Below are positions 8,352 through 17,487 of a DNA stretch of 64,000 bases, piece after piece. The stretch spans positions 1 through 64,000 of the forward strand of contig NZ_CALMYP010000022.1 of NCBI RefSeq assembly GCF_937873615.1, given 5' to 3'. A program made the position numbers and the translations under genes. Every line of letters starts with the position of its first letter. Position 1 is the stretch's first letter. This stretch comes from an uncultured Paracoccus sp. (GTDB taxonomy: Bacteria > Pseudomonadota > Alphaproteobacteria > Rhodobacterales > Rhodobacteraceae). The notes under the pieces are model-generated. The model saw only the letters and a list, made by a program, of their open reading frames with translations, was not told where the DNA came from and did no database searches.

Positions 8352-10973
8352 CTATTCGCTGATTTCGTGGCCCGCTTCCGAATCATCAAGGCCCGATACC
8401 TGCAGCGTTTCCCTGACGATAAGGTTAGGCAGGTCCATCCCGGCGAAATTCGGGCCATGCTCATTAATCCAGGCCAGGCAACCTTCCTTGTCCAGATCGT
8501 CGCGCGCAATCTTCTCATACAAGGCCACCGCAGACATGCGGGAGAGCCCCAGTTCCATCAATGAGAGAAGCGTGATGCTGGAGACGCCAAACTCAAGCGC
8601 TATCCCGATGTCAAAGTCTTCATCAATCAGGTCCTCGCGCTCGGCTTCAATCAAGAACAGGCGGAGGACATCTATATACGCGGAAATATACTTCGGTGCC
8701 TTGAATCTTGCTGTCTCTTCCACCATGCTCATCGTTTCGCGAATGAGCACTGGAAGCTTGAACGATCTGTTGTTTCGCTGCTGATACTCTATACGCTTCC
8801 TGATAATTGCAGCCAAAGACAATCCTTTCAGCCACTCGACAACCACGAGCGCGTGCAGGGGAATGAGACTGTCTGGCAGGAAGACAGGATACAAATTCGC
8901 GTTAATCCGACGCATGACGGTGACGTACCTGTCGTACGCATCGACGCTTTCCGAAGGCGCGAGCAGCAGATTTTCGATATTGCCTTCGTACTTTCGAAAA
9001 GCTTCCAGCAAACGCTGCAGGCCCACCGCGCTGACGCCTGGATGTCGGACTAGAACATCCTGCGTAATATTGATCAGCGCCGAAATACCTTCGAGGCTTC
9101 TATCGAGTTTCCGGAGCGTATCTGGAGAATGCCGCTTCGCAAATGCGGCATCGGAAAGCGTACCAAGACGAATATATGTATTGAGGAGGTAAGCCCCGAC
9201 CTGTTCGAATTCCTCGCCTTGCGCAAGATTGGCCAAAGAGTCGATGTTTCTGTTCTCAAGATACGCAGCCAGTTCATCTGTGGAAGATATAACGACGTCA
9301 GTTTCCCTCTTGATCGGATAGCGTGAGCGCTTCGGCACGCCGACGGGCCATGCTTTCTCATCCTTTGGATCGATACAGATTATATTGCCTTGGAATTCGT
9401 TTCCCCAGCGACCGGCCCGTCCCGCGAGGTTCCAGAAGTCGTGCGGCTCCATCGGGTTCCCACGGCCCTTCCGGGGACCGCGCACAACGATGGTCCTGCA
9501 AGAGAGATTTACTCCCTCAATCAGCGTCGAGGTGCAGGCAAGAAATCTTATCTTGCCGTCGCGGAACAGCCTCTCAATCTCGGTGCGGATGAGAGAGGGC
9601 ATGTTTCCATAGTGAAAAGCGACACCACGTTCGACCAGCGGCGCGAGCTGATAATTACGGTGGACCCCTTTGCGGGCCAGATCAGCCAGCTCCAGCAATT
9701 CCTGATCATCTGTCTTCTCCGAGCCTTCCAACTGGCTGATAAGGAGCGCGACGTCCTCCGCTTCAGCCGCGCCGTTGCAGTAAACCAGTGTGCCGCCGCG
9801 ACCGCCTGCCGCCGCTGCGATGAACGCCAGTCTTTTTTTCAGGCCCGCAGGCTTGTTTGACAGTTTAAGCGTACCCAGTGGTATGGGTGAATCGCCCCAG
9901 ACAAGGTCCAGCGACCACTCCTTGGGCTTCCGAGGCACTTGCTCGGCTAGGATCACGTTCTGCAGAACGGTTGGCATATCGGTATTGACCGACGTTTTCG
10001 GCATATCGTTCGGCGCATCCTCAAGCAGTTCTCCGGGATTTTGTGTCGAAGGACTTACAAACACGACCTTCATCATCGGGTTCTGCCGAGACACCCGCTC
10101 GATTGCATCCTGCAGTATTACACCGCGCTGATTGTCTCCGATCTTGTGCGCTTCATCAACAATGAGAAGGTCTACACTGAAGTCCTCCCCGAGAAGATTG
10201 ACAAGCAGGTGCAAACGCTCCTGCGTGAATACGAAGACGGCTTTCTTGTCTCCCGTCGTGGATGAGAAATAAACTTCCGTCAGCGGTAGCGACGTGATCT
10301 CGATGCCGGTGTCCGACTGACATAGCTCCTTCAGACTGAGTTCAATCTCACTCACCAAGGCCCGGGTTGGGGCCAGGTAAACGGCGATCTTTGTCTTGCT
10401 CGTGCGAACGTGATCGAGCAGCCACTGCAAAACGAGGTAAGTTTTTCCGGACGCGGTTGGCGCGGACGCTGAAAGCCAGCCCGCGCCGGAAGAGGCGCCC
10501 GCCCATAGTTCTCTCTGAAAATCGTTGACGCCTATCCATTTTCCGCTCGATTCAAGGAGTATCGAGTCCTCGAAACGTCTTCTGTTGGCTTCAAGGCGCA
10601 TCGACACGCCCAGTCTGCCCTCAAGATCGGGAGCGATCCGGTTTCGCCGTATTGCCAGCTCGACGGATCTGCGGTTGGACAGTTTTTCGAGGAGGACAGC
10701 CCCCGCATCCCGCACTTCCGGCGAAGTTTCGAGTGTGACGGCAGCGGTTGCGATCCGCAGCGCCGCCTCCTGATGTGCTCGTTCGATTGATCTGGCCAAA
10801 AGGCTTCCGGCCAAAAGAAGCTGCTGCCAGTCAAAGCTCTTCTTTGGGTCGGCGGATTCATTGATTGCGTCCAAATTTGTTATCTCGGTCGCCACTGTGA
10901 TCTGAGCCAACCTGATGATATCATCACGAAGAGCCTCACCTGTCAGCCAATCAAAGAGTTCGGTATCTTTCAT
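8352..10973 (-). CDS. hamB: HamB-type DEAH-box helicase (Hachiman)
   Basis: An 873-residue superfamily 2 helicase of the Ski2/Hel308 type. Visible motifs are Walker A APTASGKTYL at residues 171-180, DEAH at 273-276, a motif III variant (SPSTQNPGE), and motif VI AGRAGRWGNEF near residue 515. About 150 residues precede the helicase core and a helical region of about 300 follows. Its start overlaps the DUF1837 gene by 4 bases (ATGA), the classic hamA-hamB arrangement. In Hachiman the helicase is thought to sense aberrant DNA and to hold the HamA nuclease in check until infection. Confidence 0.88.
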   Translation of the reverse strand: MKDTELFDWLTGEALRDDIIRLAQITVATEITNLDAINESADPKKSFDWQQLLLAGSLLARSIERAHQEAALRIATAAVTLETSPEVRDAGAVLLEKLSNRRSVELAIRRNRIAPDLEGRLGVSMRLEANRRRFEDSILLESSGKWIGVNDFQRELWAGASSGAGWLSASAPTASGKTYLVLQWLLDHVRTSKTKIAVYLAPTRALVSEIELSLKELCQSDTGIEITSLPLTEVYFSSTTGDKKAVFVFTQERLHLLVNLLGEDFSVDLLIVDEAHKIGDNQRGVILQDAIERVSRQNPMMKVVFVSPSTQNPGELLEDAPNDMPKTSVNTDMPTVLQNVILAEQVPRKPKEWSLDLVWGDSPIPLGTLKLSNKPAGLKKRLAFIAAAAGGRGGTLVYCNGAAEAEDVALLISQLEGSEKTDDQELLELADLARKGVHRNYQLAPLVERGVAFHYGNMPSLIRTEIERLFRDGKIRFLACTSTLIEGVNLSCRTIVVRGPRKGRGNPMEPHDFWNLAGRAGRWGNEFQGNIICIDPKDEKAWPVGVPKRSRYPIKRETDVVISSTDELAAYLENRNIDSLANLAQGEEFEQVGAYLLNTYIRLGTLSDAAFAKRHSPDTLRKLDRSLEGISALINITQDVLVRHPGVSAVGLQRLLEAFRKYEGNIENLLLAPSESVDAYDRYVTVMRRINANLYPVFLPDSLIPLHALVVVEWLKGLSLAAIIRKRIEYQQRNNRSFKLPVLIRETMSMVEETARFKAPKYISAYIDVLRLFLIEAEREDLIDEDFDIGIALEFGVSSITLLSLMELGLSRMSAVALYEKIARDDLDKEGCLAWINEHGPNFAGMDLPNLIVRETLQVSGLDDSEAGHEISE

Positions 10974-11893
10974 TTGTCGATACCCAGCGCCTTAAGGAAC
11001 GATGCGCGAAACCCATCCGCCGAAGGCACTGGCACGCAGAAAAATTGAATGTCGAATTTGTCGAGCTTCTCCACCGATAGTCTCTTCTTTACATTCTTCA
11101 CCCATTTTTCCATTTCGTCATTCGCCGCCTTCAGGAGGTCCTCCCCGATGCCTTTTGCATCATCTTTCGGATAGAAATCCGCATCGAAGGCGATAAGCGC
11201 TATCCCGCAATATTCGACCCTGTTTGATAGCGGCGAAGTCCGGTCGAAATACTTCCGGAATGCAGCCGTAAGTCCCGGATCACTGAGATCGGCTTTGTCG
11301 CTAAGGAGCACGAGGTCCCGCTCGCGATCAGCGCCTTCGTGGTCCGTCTCCACGAGGAAAGGGGCCAGCGACGCAAGGCAATCTCTTATGGCCGCTGTAG
11401 GGTCGCCGTACACCTTTGACTCGCCCCAGAAAAGTTTGAGAAGGCCGTCTTCGTTTACGGAAGCATAGACGCCGTCCGCACCATGATAGTGCATGTGAGA
11501 GTCTGTCTTCAGGTCCATCTTACAGAGCACCTGAGGAACCTTGAGAAAGCGCTCTGCGAGTAGGAAGAGCAGCATCTCACCGCCTTCGCCAGTATTGGCA
11601 AGGTCCGTAAAGGTGCCGATTGCCTCGTGGTGCAGGGCTGCAACCGCGCTTCCGGACTTGAACCTGGCGTCCCGCGCCCGCGCGTCATCCAACCGCGATT
11701 TCGGGACGGCATAATCGATAATTGAGTTGCGCATAAATTCTGCAAGACGCTCTGGCTTGACGCGTCCATTCCCATCCACAGTCAGGCAATGACAGTGAAG
11801 ACGGGCCACGCAGTCTTTCAAGATCACGTCCCGTTGAACAAGCTGGAGATGAACACCCAACTCTTCTGGATCGCCCGAAACTATATTAACCAA
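10970..11893 (-). CDS. hamA: HamA, DUF1837 nuclease effector (Hachiman)
   Basis: DUF1837 protein of 307 residues from the TTG at 11893. A PD-(D/E)xK-type nuclease pattern is visible: GEGGE at 102-106, GADG at 138-141 and GESKVY at 157-162 (the E-x-K signature). HamA is the DNA-degrading effector of the Hachiman antiphage system, paired with helicase HamB, whose gene overlaps by 4 bases. The start is uncertain: the TTG has no good ribosome site, whereas a strong AGGAGG sits 6 bases before an in-frame CTG at 11917 that would add 8 residues. Confidence 0.87.
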   Translation of the reverse strand: MVNIVSGDPEELGVHLQLVQRDVILKDCVARLHCHCLTVDGNGRVKPERLAEFMRNSIIDYAVPKSRLDDARARDARFKSGSAVAALHHEAIGTFTDLANTGEGGEMLLFLLAERFLKVPQVLCKMDLKTDSHMHYHGADGVYASVNEDGLLKLFWGESKVYGDPTAAIRDCLASLAPFLVETDHEGADRERDLVLLSDKADLSDPGLTAAFRKYFDRTSPLSNRVEYCGIALIAFDADFYPKDDAKGIGEDLLKAANDEMEKWVKNVKKRLSVEKLDKFDIQFFCVPVPSADGFRASFLKALGIDK

Positions 11894-11914
11894 ATCTTCT
11901 GGAAGTACTTGAGT

Positions 11915-11929
11915 CAGTGGTCGCCTCCT
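11915..11929 (-). promoter_or_regulatory. Strong ribosome site facing an in-frame CTG
   Basis: On the minus strand AGGAGG (11929-11924) is followed 6 bases later by CTG (11917-11915), in frame with hamA. There is no ATG, GTG or TTG at proper distance. This suggests hamA starts at a rare CTG codon, adding TQVLPEDL-type residues before the annotated start. Confidence 0.5.
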
Positions 11930-12190
11930 TTCGTTTTAGATTGGTTGTGCCAGCCCAGCTGCTGCTCGCATAGAGAGTATCATATGTAATTCCGATAGTT
12001 AGGTTTTTCTTCGCGCTGCGGTCAAAGAGATTGTGCGACATTCCTTCAATGACCCAAGGTCCGGAGTGTCACCGTTGCCCGTAACTAATACGTCAGATAT
12101 CGCCTTATGGCGTGACCGCCACACTTCGCCTTGCGGACGTTCAGGTCAGCGTTGCAAACGGCAGCATTGCGCCGTCTATGCTGGTAGTTT
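11930..12190. other. Intergenic, Hachiman promoter and virB11 3' flank
   Basis: About 260 bases with no gene. The hamA promoter must lie near 11940-12000, which is AT-richer. The rest is the unexplained 3' flank of virB11; no clear terminator hairpin was found. Confidence 0.35.
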
Positions 12191-13174
12191 TCACGACCCC
12201 GGCAGATAGAACTCCGTAATCCCCCGCTTCCCCTCTGCTCGTCCCAGCTGGACGATCACATCGATGGATTTCCGGATGTATTCCCGCACCTCGGCAAAGG
12301 TCAGCGGCGTCCCGGCTTGCAGTACCATGATCGCCAGCCGGTCGATGGCGAGTTCTGCAGTTTCGGCGTGGATGGTCGAAACCGACCCGCCATGGCCGGT
12401 GTTGATCGCCTCAAGATAGGTCAGGGCTTCGGCCCCGCGCAACTCGCCGACGATAATCCGGTCGGGGCGCATGCGGAGGGAGGCCTGCAGAAGGGCGTTG
12501 GCGCTACGTTGTGAACCGGCACCGCGGTCGGCCAGGAGGGCGACGGTGTTGGGCTGGCCGGGGAACAGCTCGAAGGCGTCCTCGATGGTGATCAACCGCT
12601 CGTGCTCGCTCACATGCGTCAGAAGGTGGCGGGCGAAGGTGGTCTTTCCGGTCGAGGTGCCGCCACTGATCAGGACGTTGAGCCGCGCTTCGACAAGGGT
12701 CTGCAGTGCGGCCTCGAGATTTTCCTCGGCAAGACTGGCGATGTTCTTCATCTTCTCGGCGCGGAGCGCATCCAGCGAGACGGCCTTGCCGAAGAGATAG
12801 GCCGGGGCGTAATCTCGGACGCTGCCCGAGGCAAAAAGGCGGATGGTGATCGAAGCGCCGCGATCGATGGCAGGCGGCACGGCGACTTGGACCCGAAGCG
12901 GACGGCCTGCATATTCTACCTTGCCGGAGACGAGGGGGTTCTTTTCAGAGACGCGGGCCTTGGCATCGCCGACGATGGTCTGGGCCATGTTGAGGGCTGT
13001 GGTCCGATCCACGGTCTGACCTTCGTGGCGCATGGTGGCGTCGCCTGCGACCTCAAGCCAGACCTTGCCGTCCGGGTTGATCGCGATCTCGACCACGTCA
13101 TCGCGTCGCAAGAGGTCGCGGAACGGGTCGAGATAGCGCTCGAGATATGAGGCTGGCGATGCCTGATCCATCAA
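12191..13174 (-). CDS. virB11: VirB11 secretion ATPase
   Basis: Cytoplasmic hexameric traffic ATPase of the type IV secretion system, 327 residues. The N-terminal domain (about 1-140) is followed by the RecA-like core with Walker A ISGGTSTGKTTFARHLL near residue 165, and GELRGAEALTYLEAINTGHGG (Walker B/His box region) near residue 240. Its start overlaps the virB10 stop by 4 bases (ATGA). It is the last gene of the virB operon. Confidence 0.95.
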   Translation of the reverse strand: MMDQASPASYLERYLDPFRDLLRRDDVVEIAINPDGKVWLEVAGDATMRHEGQTVDRTTALNMAQTIVGDAKARVSEKNPLVSGKVEYAGRPLRVQVAVPPAIDRGASITIRLFASGSVRDYAPAYLFGKAVSLDALRAEKMKNIASLAEENLEAALQTLVEARLNVLISGGTSTGKTTFARHLLTHVSEHERLITIEDAFELFPGQPNTVALLADRGAGSQRSANALLQASLRMRPDRIIVGELRGAEALTYLEAINTGHGGSVSTIHAETAELAIDRLAIMVLQAGTPLTFAEVREYIRKSIDVIVQLGRAEGKRGITEFYLPGS

Positions 13175-14595
13175 TAAATCACCACATCCCGGTCGACGAG
13201 CACGGTGACCGAGGCTCCCTGATCGACATAGATCGTCGGCGCGATCGACACCTGGTCGGCGATGACCGAGCCGACGGCATCCTGCAGGTCGCTGCCGACA
13301 TCGCCCAGAACGATGCTGGTGGTTTCATTGTTGGCGCTCTCGGCTGCCACGGCCGGTGCCGCCCCGATCACGGAAATCAGCGCCGCACCTCCGAAGCGCT
13401 CGGCGAACTTGGTGTCGACGAGGCCGGTGAGGCCCGACCGGCCAAGCTGGTCCCCGCCAACAGCGGCGATTTCCATTGAGGTTCCGTCCGGTGTCAGGAC
13501 GCGGGTCCAGAGAATGAGGATGCGTTTCTGGTGCATCTCGATGCCAGAGCGGTATTGGCCAAAAAGGCGGGAGCCCCGGGGGATCAGGATCCGGTCCCCG
13601 GAAAACGCCGGGACCGGTTCGGAGACAACCGCCACAACGGAGCCCGGCAGGTCGCTGTTGATGGCGGTCTGGAGCGCGGCCTGGATGACGGACCCTTGGG
13701 TCAACGTGCGTTCGGGGTGGGTGAGGCGGGTGGCCTCCTGCACTTCGAGCGGTCGCGCACTCTGCAGGAACGCCTCATTGCCCGAGAGGACCGGCCCCTC
13801 GGTGCCTGCGGCAGCAGGATCGGCCACCGCCGCGCCACTTTGGCCGCCGCGCGGACCGTCGGCATAGACCACGGCGGGGGATTTGATCTGCGCGGTCAGA
13901 AGCTCCTCGGCGACCCGCTCGGCCTCGCGCTGGCGCTGTTCCTCTTCCTGACGACGGCGTTCTTCGAGTAGGCGCTGATCGGCGATCAGCCCCTCGCGAT
14001 CGAGCTCAGCCTCGAGCCCCTCGCGCTGCGCCCGCTCGGCGTCGAGCATGGCCTGCAGACCTTCGATGCGGGCCTCGGTCTGGCGCTGCAGGTTGGCAAG
14101 CTCTGCCTCCTTCTCCGCTATAAGTGCTTCCAAGGCCGCCTTCTGCTCATCGAAGGCCTCGCGCAGGTCGGCAACGGCGGACTGGATTTCCGAGTTGCGG
14201 GCGGCCTGGCTGGCGGCAAGGGCCTCGCGGAGCTTGGCGATCTCGGCCAGCACCTCGGCGCTCGGTTCGGGGGCAGGGGCGGCGGGCACATCAAGCGCTT
14301 CTTCGACGGCGATCAGCGCGTCATTGACCCGTTGTTCGGTCTCATCGGGTGGAAACTCCAGCCGCCCACCGGTGCCGGGGCGGCGGTCCTGGAAGGTTTC
14401 AACATCGGAGGTCTCGAGTGCGCTGTCGCCCTCCTGCAGGCCGGTGGCCAGGAAATACGCGACCCCGGCCCCGCCAAGGGCGAGGGCAGCGGCGAGCGCG
14501 CCGACCCCGAGGCTGTTGCCCCGGCGTTTGGATTTGCCGCGCTGGTTGAACTGGTCGAGGCGGTCCTGCAGATCGGGAGGGTTTTGATCGGCCAT
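13171..14595 (-). CDS. virB10: VirB10 / TrbI channel scaffold protein
   Basis: Inner-to-outer-membrane spanning scaffold of the secretion channel, 474 residues. A cytoplasmic N-terminus precedes one transmembrane helix (about residues 28-50). A long charged coiled coil of E/A/R-rich repeats follows at about residues 105-235. The C-terminal beta-barrel TrbI domain covers about 275-474, with PRGSRLFGQYRSGI. The long coiled coil replaces the usual proline-rich spacer. It overlaps virB11 by 4 bases and starts 2 bases after the virB9 stop. Confidence 0.94.
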   Translation of the reverse strand: MADQNPPDLQDRLDQFNQRGKSKRRGNSLGVGALAAALALGGAGVAYFLATGLQEGDSALETSDVETFQDRRPGTGGRLEFPPDETEQRVNDALIAVEEALDVPAAPAPEPSAEVLAEIAKLREALAASQAARNSEIQSAVADLREAFDEQKAALEALIAEKEAELANLQRQTEARIEGLQAMLDAERAQREGLEAELDREGLIADQRLLEERRRQEEEQRQREAERVAEELLTAQIKSPAVVYADGPRGGQSGAAVADPAAAGTEGPVLSGNEAFLQSARPLEVQEATRLTHPERTLTQGSVIQAALQTAINSDLPGSVVAVVSEPVPAFSGDRILIPRGSRLFGQYRSGIEMHQKRILILWTRVLTPDGTSMEIAAVGGDQLGRSGLTGLVDTKFAERFGGAALISVIGAAPAVAAESANNETTSIVLGDVGSDLQDAVGSVIADQVSIAPTIYVDQGASVTVLVDRDVVIY

Positions 14596-14597
14596 GG

Positions 14598-15332
14598 TCA
14601 GTTGCTCACGTAGATCGCGCTCTCGTCGCGCCAGGCGCAGATCGCCTCGTCGCCGATGCGCAATGTCCAGTAGGTGTTCACCCCGAGCACGCGAACGGTA
14701 TTGCCTTGTTGGGTCCAGTTGACCGTGCGCTCGCGGCCCTGGTCGTCAGCCTTGAAGAGGGCGGGCTGGCGGCCGTTCTCCGGGAAGACGAAGTAGGTAT
14801 AGCGCCCGTCGTCATAGATATGGCTGGGGCGGAAATCCCCCTCGCCCGAAACGCGGTAGTTGTAGTTGCGCGGCGCCTCGAACCCTTTCGGCTGGGAAGA
14901 TGCCGATGGGCGGCGTTCCTCGTCGGGGTAGCGAAAACGGACCTCGAAGAACATGCCGGTGCGGTTCGGGATCGAGCCTTCGCGCAGGTGGAAGGAATAG
15001 GTGCGGCGGTTGGTGATCACCGTCATGTTGGTCGAGGCATTGGCCACATGCGGTTTGATGGTCAGCACGTTGCCAAGCTCGGGGATCGGGTCGACCTGGA
15101 AGCTTTCGGTGTCGCCGACAATCACCGCCTCGAAGCGCTCCCCCGCCCCAAAATGGATCGTCGTTGAATGCCGAAGATCGGTTTCGATCCTGTAGACCTG
15201 GTTCTCATTGTAGACGGCGGTGCGAATGCGGATGTCGAGCGGGCCGCCTTGCGGCGTGGCCTCGGCGAGTGCGGCAACAGGAAGGGCAAGCGCTAGGAGA
15301 AACGTGGTAAGGAGCGCGGGCAGGGGTTTCAT
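14598..15332 (-). CDS. virB9: VirB9 / TrbG outer-membrane channel protein
   Basis: Start chosen at 15332, giving 244 residues beginning with a signal peptide (MKPLPALLTTFLLALALPVAALA). A longer open reading to 15626 runs into virB8 and lacks a signal peptide. VirB9 forms the periplasmic/outer-membrane ring with VirB7 and VirB10. Two beta-rich domains are expected, and the C-terminal segment FRPSHIYDDGRYTYFVFPEN is characteristic of CagX/VirB9. The gene lies 5 bases after virB8 and directly before virB10. Confidence 0.93.
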   Translation of the reverse strand: MKPLPALLTTFLLALALPVAALAEATPQGGPLDIRIRTAVYNENQVYRIETDLRHSTTIHFGAGERFEAVIVGDTESFQVDPIPELGNVLTIKPHVANASTNMTVITNRRTYSFHLREGSIPNRTGMFFEVRFRYPDEERRPSASSQPKGFEAPRNYNYRVSGEGDFRPSHIYDDGRYTYFVFPENGRQPALFKADDQGRERTVNWTQQGNTVRVLGVNTYWTLRIGDEAICAWRDESAIYVSN

Positions 15333-15337
15333 TTGGG

Positions 15338-16018
15338 TCAGTTCTCCAGGGTCTCGGCGTCGACGCGGTAGGAGGTCACCACGAAGCCCAAGGGGTTGGC
15401 CCAGACGTCCTGAAGGCGCTGGCGGGTTTCGGGTTGGAAGTCGTAGCCGACGGTGGCCACGTAAGACCGTGTGACGGTGCGGGTGTCTCGGGGACGACGC
15501 AGCGTGCGGGTGAAGCGGACCTGCGCCACGCCGCGCTCGATCTGGTTCACGGACTTGATGACCACCTCGATCTTGGCGTCGCGTCCGTAAACGGTAATCG
15601 GATAATCCTCGTTGGTGGAGGACCAAAGATCGCGCAATGTGCGAGCGGCGTCGCCATCCGAGCGGTCGAGGACCGAGTTGATACGCTGCTCGCCATCGGT
15701 CAGGTCATAGGTCTCTCGATCGTCGACATAGGCTACGAGATTGGCCTGGATGATGGCGTCACTTTCCGAGAGCGTCAGCGCCTGCACGGCGGCGACCCGG
15801 TCCATCTCGCCGGTCTCCTTGTCGACCACGACCACAAAAGTCTTGGTCGTCTTGAGCGGAAAGAGGCTCGCGCCAGCGACCATACCGGCGACGCCGACAA
15901 GCACGCCTGCGGCCGCGACGAACCAGGCGAAGCGCTCGCGCCGCCTTGGCCCGTAGATGAAATCCGCTTCAAAGGCATCGCGGTCAGGCGCGGAGGAACT
16001 GGTCACAAACTTCTTCAA
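15338..16018 (-). CDS. virB8: VirB8 inner-membrane assembly protein
   Basis: Bitopic inner-membrane protein of 226 residues that nucleates channel assembly. A short cytoplasmic N-terminus is followed by one transmembrane helix near residues 30-55 (FVAAAGVLVGVAGMVAGASL). A periplasmic NTF2-like domain then runs to the end, with the family-typical tail VRFTRTLRRPRDTRTVTRSY. It sits between virB6 (17-base gap) and virB9 (5-base gap). Confidence 0.93.
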   Translation of the reverse strand: MKKFVTSSSAPDRDAFEADFIYGPRRRERFAWFVAAAGVLVGVAGMVAGASLFPLKTTKTFVVVVDKETGEMDRVAAVQALTLSESDAIIQANLVAYVDDRETYDLTDGEQRINSVLDRSDGDAARTLRDLWSSTNEDYPITVYGRDAKIEVVIKSVNQIERGVAQVRFTRTLRRPRDTRTVTRSYVATVGYDFQPETRQRLQDVWANPLGFVVTSYRVDAETLEN

Positions 16019-16035
16019 TTCAGTCGTCTTTCAAA

Positions 16036-17049
16036 TCAGGGTTTGCGGAAGGCCTTGGCGGCGGAGAGAAGCGCGCCGGGGCTTTGCCGGATCAATTCGC
16101 CGGTTTTCACCACGCCCGCATTGGCCATCTGGTTCAGCTCCTGCGGGGACTTGCCGGTAACGAGACGCGAGGCGGCACCCGTGCCATATTGGCGCGTGTT
16201 CACGAAACCCTGGCGTGCAAGGCCCGTTAGACCCACGGCATTCGAGGCAATGCCGACAACGCCGGTGAGGTTTGAAGCGATGTAGGGCACGGAGGCCATG
16301 ATCCCGGCGCTGAGGATCAGGATGACGAGGAAGGGCAGGATCAGGCTGACGGTCTCGACATCGCCCGGATCGGCGGAAGCATCCCCAATGGCCTCGGCGA
16401 TGGCCACGATGATGCCCGCAGCCCCGGCAGCGGCGACGGGCATGAGCGCATAGCCGATGGTGGCGCGGGTCCAGGCCTCGAAGAGGGACTGGGTCGGTTT
16501 GAAGAGCGAGGTCACGATCATGAAGGGAGCGATCACGATCATCAGCGCGAAGACAATGCGGGCGAAGGCGATGATCCCTGCGGTGACGGCCGCGAAAACG
16601 GCGGAAAGGACGAAGAAGATGGCACCCAGAACCGCGCCGAAGACCCAGCCCGCGCGATCCCCGATCGTGTCGCCATAGGCGGTGATGCGGGCGACCATGT
16701 TGTCGAGGCTTTCATAGACGCCAGCTTCGTCGCCCGAACCGGTGAGGGCAAGGATCGAGGCGCCGACAGAGTCCGGCACCCGTGTAACGATGTCATAGAT
16801 GACGCTGAAATTATCCCAGCTCTGCGCGAATATCCCCACCAGGGCCACCTTCATCCCGAAGGCAAAGCCGGTACCGAAGGGCAGGGGGCGGAGTTGCATC
16901 ACGGCGTTGATGCCGAGGAGGACGACAAGGAGCGTCGCGCCCGCCGAGATGACATTACCGACCGAGGCCGCCGAGGAGACAAAGCCGTCCTGCGCTACGG
17001 TGTTCACCGCGGCGTCGACTTGGCCAAGGATGTCGCGAATAACGCCCAT
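16036..17049 (-). CDS. virB6: VirB6 / TrbL polytopic membrane protein
   Basis: Polytopic inner-membrane channel component of 337 residues with at least five or six hydrophobic segments (for example near residues 33-48, 60-78, 140-180, 195-215 and 235-260). The start ATG follows the stop codon of the upstream gene with no gap, with GAGGAG as ribosome site overlapping that gene's end. Position between virB5 and virB8 and the hydrophobic pattern support the assignment. Confidence 0.9.
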   Translation of the reverse strand: MGVIRDILGQVDAAVNTVAQDGFVSSAASVGNVISAGATLLVVLLGINAVMQLRPLPFGTGFAFGMKVALVGIFAQSWDNFSVIYDIVTRVPDSVGASILALTGSGDEAGVYESLDNMVARITAYGDTIGDRAGWVFGAVLGAIFFVLSAVFAAVTAGIIAFARIVFALMIVIAPFMIVTSLFKPTQSLFEAWTRATIGYALMPVAAAGAAGIIVAIAEAIGDASADPGDVETVSLILPFLVILILSAGIMASVPYIASNLTGVVGIASNAVGLTGLARQGFVNTRQYGTGAASRLVTGKSPQELNQMANAGVVKTGELIRQSPGALLSAAKAFRKP

Positions 17050-17487
17050 CTACTCCTCACATGCCTCCGCGATTTGCGCCTCGAGCGCGTCGGCTTGCGC
17101 GTAGAGATCGAGCACCTTGAACGGCAGGCGCGGGTTGTCCGAGGTCTGGAACCGGGGCAGGGCGGTGAGCGCCTGTTCCCAAGTGAACTGATCCAGCAGG
17201 CAAGTGCAGGTTTCCGAGGCGAGCGCTTCCTCGGCGATCAGGATACGCAGGATTGCGCGGTAGCCATTGCGCAGATAGGCGGTCTCGGCCAGATCGGCGG
17301 ACGGCTTCGGGACACGGCAGGCGTCGGCCTCGTCCCGCGCGATCGCCATCGAGTTGAAGGGCGTGTCGGTGGAAGGGCTCATGCTCGGGGTTTGGGCCAA
17401 CGCAACACTGGGCAGGGCGGCCACGACAAGTGCTGCGAGACCAAGAGACCGGATTGGCGCCAAGCTACGGGTCATGGATTGCCTCAT
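17050..17487 (-). CDS. Small exported protein of the virB operon
   Basis: A 145-residue protein with an N-terminal signal peptide (hydrophobic stretch GLAALVVAALPSVALAQ). The mature part is helical with cysteines at CRVPKP, CTCLLDQ and near the end, so disulfides in the periplasm are likely. Its start overlaps the virB5 stop by 4 bases (ATGA) and its stop abuts the virB6 start, so it is translationally embedded in the operon. I do not recognise a named family; a periplasmic accessory or entry-exclusion role is possible but unproven. Confidence 0.75.
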   Translation of the reverse strand: MRQSMTRSLAPIRSLGLAALVVAALPSVALAQTPSMSPSTDTPFNSMAIARDEADACRVPKPSADLAETAYLRNGYRAILRILIAEEALASETCTCLLDQFTWEQALTALPRFQTSDNPRLPFKVLDLYAQADALEAQIAEACEE

